Origin: FEN-987 sp049521055
Lineage (GTDB): Archaea > Thermoproteota > Bathyarchaeia > 40CM-2-53-6
Length of the DNA stretch: 64,000 nt
Direction: 5' to 3'
Assembly (NCBI GenBank): GCA_049521055.1
Contig: JBEKPE010000004.1
Location: forward strand, 3,289 to 67,288
Below the pieces are notes generated by a model. The model was not told the origin of the DNA. It did not search any database and saw nothing but the letters and a program-made list of their open reading frames with translations. Below are positions 58,479 through 64,000 of this stretch, one piece after another (within the stretch, counting starts at the first letter, position 1; each line of letters begins with the position of its first letter). The position numbers were made by a program, and so were the translations under genes.

Positions 58479-59492
58479 TTGGCTTATGCTTCCCGCCAAT
58501 CAAGCTATCTAATCGCGAGCTTCGGCGCCGTCCTTCAAGTCTTGACGGGATGGTGGGACGTATTCTCACATCTTCTGTTCGGAAACGTAGACCCATGGTG
58601 GAACCCAGCACACCTGACACTCTATGCAGCAATTGCGATAACGATAATCGGAGTTTGGCGAGGCCTCCGATACTCCCCGAAACAACCTCCCGTTTCGGTC
58701 AGCCCGATTCGATTTGCGAACATCGCGGGGCTGAAGCTCGCGGGATTTGGTTGCTTAATCGAGATTATGGCGGGCATTTGGAATGAAATTGTTCATCGCG
58801 TCTTCCTGAGAGAACCTAGGATCGCTCCTGCCCATGCTCTCCTCACGGTTGGAATGTTAACCGTGAACCTTGGCATGGTGATCGGGTTGGTGATTGAGTA
58901 TGGGATGATTAACCATGGGCTCGTCATTGCGTCGGCTGCAAGGCGACGGACAGTTGCTCTATTCGTTTTGTTAAGTTTCTCCGCGATATGGCTTGCCGCT
59001 TCTGGCTCTTTCATTTATCTCGGAGGAATATTCCGCTCATTCCCTGTGAACTGGTTGGTCGCACTTTTTCTGGCATTTATGGCGACATTCGTGCTCGTCC
59101 CAGTGAAGAGAGTAATGCCGAGGTTCGGATCAGGCATCGCGATAGGGCTTGTTTTCAACGGCTTAACTTACTTCCTACTTGTAGCATATGTAGGATCTCC
59201 TCGCTACATACCTTGGGGACTTCTTCCCATCGCTTTGTTTGAGTTGATCTTGTACGCGTTGACTCCGATCATCCTGCTCCGGCGGGCGATTATTCTTTCA
59301 TCGCTAATCGTGGGCGCATTTTTCTGGGCGACCTACTACCCTTTCACGGTTTACTTGTTCCCCTGGTCGTTTGGGTTCCAGTTCCCAGCTTTTGTTTTGG
59401 TTCTGGGAAGTTTGGCGGGAGCCTTGTTGGGGGATAAGGTTTACACTAGCCTCTCCTCAGTAGTCCTAAGCGGCGCCGGTGCTTCCGTGTGA
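58479..59492 (+). CDS. Polytopic membrane protein of unknown function with internal repeat
   Basis: 337 residues, about eight hydrophobic helices. Two halves carry similar motifs: WWDVFSHLLFGNVDPWWNPAHLTLY (split as WWDVFSHLLFGN and NPAHLTLY) near 24-50 and WNEIVHRVFLREPRIAPAHALLTV (WNEIVHRVF and APAHALLTV) near 108-130, each with a W...H...PAH pattern that could bind metal or heme. This looks like an internal duplication. Such proteins are seen in Thermoproteota, often near oxidase or copper genes, but I do not know a function. TTG start at 58479, 18 bases after the Lrp gene, probably co-transcribed. Confidence 0.7.
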   Translation: MAYASRQSSYLIASFGAVLQVLTGWWDVFSHLLFGNVDPWWNPAHLTLYAAIAITIIGVWRGLRYSPKQPPVSVSPIRFANIAGLKLAGFGCLIEIMAGIWNEIVHRVFLREPRIAPAHALLTVGMLTVNLGMVIGLVIEYGMINHGLVIASAARRRTVALFVLLSFSAIWLAASGSFIYLGGIFRSFPVNWLVALFLAFMATFVLVPVKRVMPRFGSGIAIGLVFNGLTYFLLVAYVGSPRYIPWGLLPIALFELILYALTPIILLRRAIILSSLIVGAFFWATYYPFTVYLFPWSFGFQFPAFVLVLGSLAGALLGDKVYTSLSSVVLSGAGASV

Positions 59493-59499
59493 GTTTTGT

Positions 59500-60171
59500 C
59501 TACTTTTCCTTAGTCACGAAAATGCCGGAAGCGACGTCTAGACTGAGTGGATAGGAATTGTCTCCCACTTTCACCATCATTGGCCCTTCAAATGGCGCCT
59601 TCTCTTCAACCGCGATCTTCACGCCCGGGAACATTCCCAGGGTGGCGAGGTAGCGGAGGAGCTCGCTGCTTTCGTCGGGAATCTGTGTTACCACCGCATT
59701 TTCGCCAGTTCGGAGATTTGAGAGGGCTTCGCTCTTGAGGGGAATTATGGAGCCTTTCTCGTCAGGGATTGGGTTGCCGTGAGGGCATGTTTGCGGATCC
59801 CCAAGGGTCTTTTGGATTGAGTTGGCGAGCTGTTCGCTTATAGAATGCTCTAACCTGCATGCCTCATCATGCGACTCGGTCCAACCCAGATGCAGTACAT
59901 CGATGAGCAATCGCTCAGCCAGTCTATGTCGCCTGAATACGGACAGCGCCATCTTCCGTCCCTCCTCAGTCAGCTTGACGCCCTTGTATGGTTCCCTTGC
60001 CACCAGGCCTTTGCCTTCGAGAACTTCTAGAGTGTTTGTCACGCTGCCTGGTGTTATCTTGAGAACCTTGGCGATGTCTCCAGTTCGTGCCGATCCGGTC
60101 TTGGTTTCTAGGTTGTAGATTGTCTTTAGGTACATTTCGGGTGCGGTGAAAAATTCGTGGCTCAAAGTCAA
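59500..60171 (-). CDS. DtxR/MntR-family metal-dependent repressor with C-terminal FeoA-like domain
   Basis: 223 residues. N-terminal winged helix (PEMYLKTIYNLETKTGSART, VLKITPGSVTNTLEVLEGKG), dimerisation domain with metal ligands (RRHRLAERLLIDVLHLGWTE and ESHDEACRLEHSISEQLAN; Glu/His residues as in IdeR), a CPHGNPIP loop, and a C-terminal SH3/FeoA domain (TGENAVVTQIPDESSELLRY). It should repress metal-uptake genes when Fe2+ or Mn2+ is bound; no transporter gene is adjacent. It is convergent with the membrane-protein gene (8 bases between) and divergent from the SWIM-domain gene. Confidence 0.9.
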   Translation of the reverse strand: MTLSHEFFTAPEMYLKTIYNLETKTGSARTGDIAKVLKITPGSVTNTLEVLEGKGLVAREPYKGVKLTEEGRKMALSVFRRHRLAERLLIDVLHLGWTESHDEACRLEHSISEQLANSIQKTLGDPQTCPHGNPIPDEKGSIIPLKSEALSNLRTGENAVVTQIPDESSELLRYLATLGMFPGVKIAVEEKAPFEGPMMVKVGDNSYPLSLDVASGIFVTKEK

Positions 60172-60298
60172 ACCCTTTCTCGACTTTTATCTGTCGTATA
60201 CCGGAATGAGCCTATTCGCAGAAAGATTCTTGGCATGTATTATAATTGCTCTATAGGCGAAGTACTTCAGGCTACATATTCAGTGTGAGGTTAGACGC

Positions 60299-60937
60299 GT
60301 GGCAGGAAGGAAGCCGGAAAAGAAGCCATTCGGACGTGACGGCCCCCCGGCCGGTTATCCAAAGGACCAGTCATTGTACGCCGATCCAGAGAATTGGCGA
60401 TACCCACTACATACTTCTTGGCATGCGCGGGCAGCGCGCCGCTATTTCGATGACCTCTCTAACCGGAACAAGTACTCATCCGAAGAACAGCAGTATATTG
60501 ATTCACGAATCGATCAAGCTCTACAGAAACTAGGCGCCAAAGCCGGGACCGCGGGACGACGCAAACGCCCCTCCCCCGCCGCGTCAGCCGGGAATGAGGA
60601 GCGCTCATTGGAACAGCTCTTGAGATTATTCTTAGGGGCCCCTAGGCTTCAACGTGCCAGGGAGATCGACGATTCGCTCGTCACCATATCCCAAGAGAGC
60701 TCGGAGATAATTGAGGGCAAGGTTAAGGATTACTCAGTTCGGATCGACGTCGCGAACCACACAATTTTCCACGACTGCGAAGACTGGCGCAACAACGTAG
60801 ACTCCAAGAACATGTGCAAACATCTAGGAAAGTTTCTGCTAACATTGGATCAGGGAAGGGCAACAGAGATCCTCAAAGAGATACTCAAGGGCATAGATCA
60901 TTGGTCGTTCGTTGCGCCGAACGCGCCGGCCAATTAA
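60299..60937 (+). CDS. Protein with SWIM-like zinc finger
   Basis: 212 residues. The C-terminal part has a SWIM-type zinc site: HDCEDWRNNVDSKNMCKHLG (Cys, Cys,His spaced as CxnCxH), as in proteins linked with recombination or with MULE/transposase-related and Rqc-type factors. The N-terminal half is low-complexity Lys/Arg/Pro-rich (KPEKKPFGRDGPPAGYPKDQ) followed by a DUF-type stretch YPLHTSWHARAARRYFD, typical of an archaeal family of unknown function. GTG start at 60299; last four bases overlap the convergent apgM gene. Binding to DNA or protein is a fair guess, no more. Confidence 0.7.
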   Translation: MAGRKPEKKPFGRDGPPAGYPKDQSLYADPENWRYPLHTSWHARAARRYFDDLSNRNKYSSEEQQYIDSRIDQALQKLGAKAGTAGRRKRPSPAASAGNEERSLEQLLRLFLGAPRLQRAREIDDSLVTISQESSEIIEGKVKDYSVRIDVANHTIFHDCEDWRNNVDSKNMCKHLGKFLLTLDQGRATEILKEILKGIDHWSFVAPNAPAN

Positions 60938-62217
60938 GCGTTTGATGTTGCCAACTTCCAGAGTATTCTCATGATCTCGTATCCATGCTTTATCGTCCCG
61001 ATTTCTCCCTTCCTAGCATAGGCCTCAGTGAATCGCATCGATCCATCGCTACGAACCCCCGGCCCGGAGATGAGTAGTGGGACCGGGTCATCTGTGTGGC
61101 CTTTCGCAAGGCAGGGAGTTGAATGATCTGCAGTTACGCAAAGAAAACTTGAACTTAGATCTCCAAGTCTCGAAAAGAAAGCCGCATCAATGTCTTCAAT
61201 AGCTTTCTTTTTCCCTTCAAAGTCCCCGTCATGGCCAGGTTCGTCTGGGCCTTTCAAGTGAACGTAGACGAAATCGTAGTCACTCATGAGTCGCAATGCT
61301 TCCGCTCCTCGCTGGGAGTATCCTTCGAGTGACCTGTCAGGTGGAAAGATTCGGGTGTCGATTCCGATGACTTTGGCGATACCTAGTTCAACAGGCATGT
61401 CGGCTACGGCCACGCCTCGGAATCCAAATTTCTGATTGAAAGTCCTAACCTTGGGCGTCTTCGTACCCGCATCTCTCATCAGAAGAAAGTTGGCTGGTTG
61501 ATCACCTCGGGCTGTCCGATTCACATTCACCTTATGGTTTTCCAGCACCGAATTGACTAGGGCAGCAAACTGGTTCAGCATGTCTGCTGTACGGCGAGCT
61601 ACCGTAGTCTTGTTGAGTGGGACGCATTTGGGAATCGGGGTCGGAAGTTTGACGTCTGTCTTGGCGATCGTTATCTTTCCTCGACGCTCGTACGCGGGGT
61701 CGAGGTTCGAGATTGCCGCTGACAGGCGTGGGCCTTTGTCTCGGAAGACAAGTGCGCATCGGTGCCCAATGGTGGACTTAAGTTCGAAGTCGATAAGGCT
61801 CCTCAGTTTTTCATTGGTATTAACGGCTTCAACAAGTTGAGCAGCCTCCTCTGATGAGACATTCCTTCCCGCTCTCCGATCTACAATTTGGCCTCCGTGG
61901 ACGGTTGCGAAATTGCACCTTAGCGCCAAGTCGCCAGTGTTGAACTGGATCCCTGACCCTATTGCCTCTACAACACCCCTTGAAAGCTCCAAGCGTGTGG
62001 GGTCGTAGCTAAGGAGTGAGAAAACCCCCGCATCACTTTCGGGGGCAATGCCCCGTTTGACCGTGTAAACTATTCCCATTCTGCCTTTCGTTGCGAGCTT
62101 GTCTAGGTTTGGTGTCAACGCCGCCTCCAGAGGGGTCTTGTTCTCATATTCCGGAGTGGGTCGGTCGCCGACGCCGTCTAGGACTACAAATAGTATTGGG
62201 TGTGCCAACTTTGCCAT
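60934..62217 (-). CDS. apgM: 2,3-bisphosphoglycerate-independent phosphoglycerate mutase, archaeal type
   Basis: 427 residues, normal for ApgM. Metal/phosphate motifs of the alkaline-phosphatase superfamily are present: VVLDGVGDRPTPEY (Asp at about 14), SDAGVFSLLSYDP (catalytic Ser), HLKGPDEPGHDGDFEGK, and TADHSTPCLAKGHTDDPVPL. It interconverts 3- and 2-phosphoglycerate in glycolysis and gluconeogenesis. The start is ATG 62217; transcription from the shared palindromic TATA at 62243-62252 would begin about 62222-62227, giving an almost leaderless mRNA. Divergent from pyk, another lower-glycolysis gene. Confidence 0.95.
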   Translation of the reverse strand: MAKLAHPILFVVLDGVGDRPTPEYENKTPLEAALTPNLDKLATKGRMGIVYTVKRGIAPESDAGVFSLLSYDPTRLELSRGVVEAIGSGIQFNTGDLALRCNFATVHGGQIVDRRAGRNVSSEEAAQLVEAVNTNEKLRSLIDFELKSTIGHRCALVFRDKGPRLSAAISNLDPAYERRGKITIAKTDVKLPTPIPKCVPLNKTTVARRTADMLNQFAALVNSVLENHKVNVNRTARGDQPANFLLMRDAGTKTPKVRTFNQKFGFRGVAVADMPVELGIAKVIGIDTRIFPPDRSLEGYSQRGAEALRLMSDYDFVYVHLKGPDEPGHDGDFEGKKKAIEDIDAAFFSRLGDLSSSFLCVTADHSTPCLAKGHTDDPVPLLISGPGVRSDGSMRFTEAYARKGEIGTIKHGYEIMRILWKLATSNA

Positions 62218-62242
62218 CGCTTTCCGCGTTAGTTTTGGCGTT

Positions 62243-62252
62243 CAATATATTG
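62243..62252. promoter_or_regulatory. Palindromic TATA element shared by apgM and pyk
   Basis: CAATATATTG is a perfect 10-bp palindrome centred between two divergent glycolytic genes. At archaeal spacing it predicts starts about 62270-62275 (pyk) and 62222-62227 (apgM), matching both coding starts. A single TATA acting both ways is possible. Confidence 0.5.
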
Positions 62253-62292
62253 ATAGAGTTGAGGCTTGCAAGGGCCTGCTGTGAACACCCTG

Positions 62293-63717
62293 ATGGCTTC
62301 TCAGAAGACGAAGACAAAGATCGTCTGCACAATCGGTCCTGCGACTTCATCAAGAGATGTCCTGCGTCGATTGGTTGATGCGGGAATGAATGTTGCGAGG
62401 CTCAACTTTTCTCACGGAACTATCCAGGAACACGCTGCTCAAATCCGACTGATTCGAACAGTCGCGCGAGAGAGGAAGACGGCGATAGGAATTCTAGCGG
62501 ATCTGCCGGGGCCAAAGATTAGAGTTGGCCGAGTCTCACCTGAACCAGTTGATCTGAAAAGCGGTTCGCAGCTAATTCTTACAGCCCGCCGCCTCATAGG
62601 AAACCAAAGAATCGTTTCCATAAGCCACCCCTCAATTCTCAAACATTTGAGGAAAGGCGATCGAGTCTTCCTTGAAGACGGGACCGTAAGGTTGGAAGTT
62701 CTTTCCTCGAGAGGTGAAGAAGCCGTCTGCCGAATCGTTACGGGCGGTTCCCTCTTGTCGGGAAAGGGAGTTAATTTACCGGACAAAGGCTTGAAACCTG
62801 GAGCCTTGACGAAGAGGGACGTAGACCTCCTCAAGTTCGCCTTAGCGAATGGCGCGGATTTTGTTGGGATATCATTCGTGACTACAAGCAAGGACCTACT
62901 CCGGGCCAAGCGAATCGTGAAGGCGGCTAATTCGAACGCTTGGATAATCGCGAAGATCGAAACTAGGATGGCAGTGGAAAATCTCGAAAACATCGTGAGA
63001 CATGCGGATGGCGTCATGGTTGCCCGAGGCGATCTGGGTGTAGAGATGGATGTGGAAGACATTCCAATCCTTCAGAAAGACATTATCAGGAAGTCGAACG
63101 CTGCGGGCAAACCGGTCATTACTGCTACCCAGATGCTCGAATCAATGGTAAACAACCCCACGCCCACGCGAGCAGAAGTAACGGATATCGCCAACGCCAT
63201 AATCGATGGCACAGACGCCGTGATGCTCTCTGAGGAAACCGCTGTCGGTAAGTATCCGGTTGAAGCAGTTAATGTAATGAAGAGAGTAGCCGCCGCGACA
63301 GAGAAGAACCTAGCTTACGGAACGCTCCTAGACGCACGACGACCTACTGTGAAGCCGATCGTTCAGGAATCAATCAGTTTCTCGGCCTGCGAAGTCGCCT
63401 TTGCTCTGAAGGCGGGATGTATTGTCGCAAACACTAGGACCGGTCTGACCGCACACCGGGTCTCAAAGTACCGTTCATCCGTACCTATAATCGCACTCAC
63501 ACACAATGTCCCAGTCATGAATAGGCTTTCATTGCTTTGGGGCGTATACCCATACCGAGTCAAGAAATTCGGCACCACGGCTGAAATATTCACGGCCGCG
63601 AAGACCGCCGCAAAGAATAGTGGAACGGTAAGGGAAGGAGACAAGATCGTGGTTGTCTGCGGAGACCCATCATCACCGGGAGGAACCACGGACCTTCTGA
63701 GAGTTCAGCCCGTCTAG
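62293..63717 (+). CDS. pyk: Pyruvate kinase
   Basis: 474 residues from ATG 62293 (TTG 62266 and GTG 62281 are in frame; the family N-terminus, KIVCTIGPATSS, begins right after 62293). Active-site motifs: MNVARLNFSHGT, the catalytic-Lys strand IIAKIETRMAVENL, VMVARGDLGVEMD, and AGKPVITATQMLESM, followed by SEETAVGKYPVEAV. The C-terminal domain shows TAHRVSKYRSSVPIIALTHN. Produces pyruvate and ATP from phosphoenolpyruvate, acting after ApgM and glycerate kinase. Archaeal pyruvate kinases often lack allosteric control. Divergently transcribed from apgM from a shared TATA. Confidence 0.95.
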   Translation: MASQKTKTKIVCTIGPATSSRDVLRRLVDAGMNVARLNFSHGTIQEHAAQIRLIRTVARERKTAIGILADLPGPKIRVGRVSPEPVDLKSGSQLILTARRLIGNQRIVSISHPSILKHLRKGDRVFLEDGTVRLEVLSSRGEEAVCRIVTGGSLLSGKGVNLPDKGLKPGALTKRDVDLLKFALANGADFVGISFVTTSKDLLRAKRIVKAANSNAWIIAKIETRMAVENLENIVRHADGVMVARGDLGVEMDVEDIPILQKDIIRKSNAAGKPVITATQMLESMVNNPTPTRAEVTDIANAIIDGTDAVMLSEETAVGKYPVEAVNVMKRVAAATEKNLAYGTLLDARRPTVKPIVQESISFSACEVAFALKAGCIVANTRTGLTAHRVSKYRSSVPIIALTHNVPVMNRLSLLWGVYPYRVKKFGTTAEIFTAAKTAAKNSGTVREGDKIVVVCGDPSSPGGTTDLLRVQPV

Positions 63718-64000
63718 GTGCATCAGCTGAAGTAGTTCGCTATAGCCGTCTCAAGAATCATTTGCCAATCTCGATCGAGCCTCATGATTGATTTCGTTCT
63801 TCAATAGGTCACTTAGTTTAACTGCGGCTGCAGACTTCTTCATGAATGATAAGAGAACAGTTTATTCCAAGCCCTTGCCATACCTCCAGTGAGAAATCGT
63901 TCAGATGGATTTCGATTCGGCCAAGCATGAGCACGCATTGTGGTGGCAGCCTTGACAGGTAAAGAGGCGACTCTATACCAACCGCTTCCCGGCGGCAGAG
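63718..64000. other. Right-edge non-coding stretch
   Basis: The last 283 bases hold no credible gene. There is an A/T-rich run near 63840-63860; the final bases may belong to a gene or promoter outside the window. Confidence 0.4.

Overview
The window is archaeal, most likely from the phylum Thermoproteota (Crenarchaeota/Thaumarchaeota/Bathyarchaeia breadth; I cannot place it more finely). The signs are six tRNA genes with short introns at canonical and non-canonical positions, a tRNA-splicing endonuclease subunit, a relic of an archaeal family B DNA polymerase, a cytochrome bd oxidase made of two CydA-like subunits, ApgM-type phosphoglycerate mutase, a GfcR/PurR-like phosphoribosyltransferase regulator, a JAMM protease, zinc-ribbon small proteins, PEF-like C-terminal sorting tails, TATA boxes close to start codons, and frequent TTG/GTG starts. 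Gene density and the mix of intact and broken genes fit a chromosomal segment with one decayed insertion.

Layout. (1) 1-3050, minus strand: a five-gene set for a multi-subunit flavin/iron-sulfur dehydrogenase of the D-hydroxyproline / L-proline / octopine dehydrogenase type; the last gene runs off the left edge. (2) 3986-17120: a catabolic island with a CUT1-type ABC importer (ATPase on the plus strand, two permeases and a solute-binding protein on the minus strand), a two-subunit aconitase-X dehydratase, a DapA-family lyase, a fumarate-reductase-like flavoprotein, an SDR dehydratase/epimerase, a luciferase-like F420/FMN oxidoreductase and an aldo-keto reductase. Regions 1 and 2 together look like uptake and breakdown of a small organic substrate; a hydroxyproline-like compound is one candidate, by inference only. 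(3) 17434-19499: a frameshifted DNA polymerase fragment and a frameshifted tyrosine recombinase directly beside tRNA-Lys, the remains of an integrated element. (4) 19821-39956: housekeeping genes (HtrA protease, methyltransferase, thioesterase, MFS exporter, CydA/CydA', JAMM, dCTP deaminase-like, GfcR, MtnA, EndA, HisRS, citrate synthase) interleaved with five more intron-bearing tRNAs, and ending in an arginase-family gene broken by an in-frame TAG. (5) 40193-52486: surface proteins (a 1505-residue secreted protein, a 14-repeat propeller protein, a smaller secreted protein, all with PEF/PEY-type tails), glycerate kinase, an HD-domain protein, a metallopeptidase-like protein and a DedA protein. 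(6) 52572-63717: a split archaeal glutamate synthase operon with a divergent Lrp regulator, a DtxR-type regulator, and the lower-glycolysis pair apgM/pyk transcribed divergently from one palindromic TATA element.

How the parts fit. Glycerate kinase, ApgM and pyruvate kinase would carry glycerate to pyruvate, as in the non-phosphorylative Entner-Doudoroff route; citrate synthase leads on from there; the CydAA'-type oxidase suggests use of oxygen, at least at low tension. The most distinctive feature is the tRNA set: about 14 introns in six genes, including one in an acceptor stem and one in a variable arm, with an EndA paralogue in the same window that lacks the catalytic histidine and so looks like the structural subunit of a heteromeric, broad-specificity splicing endonuclease.
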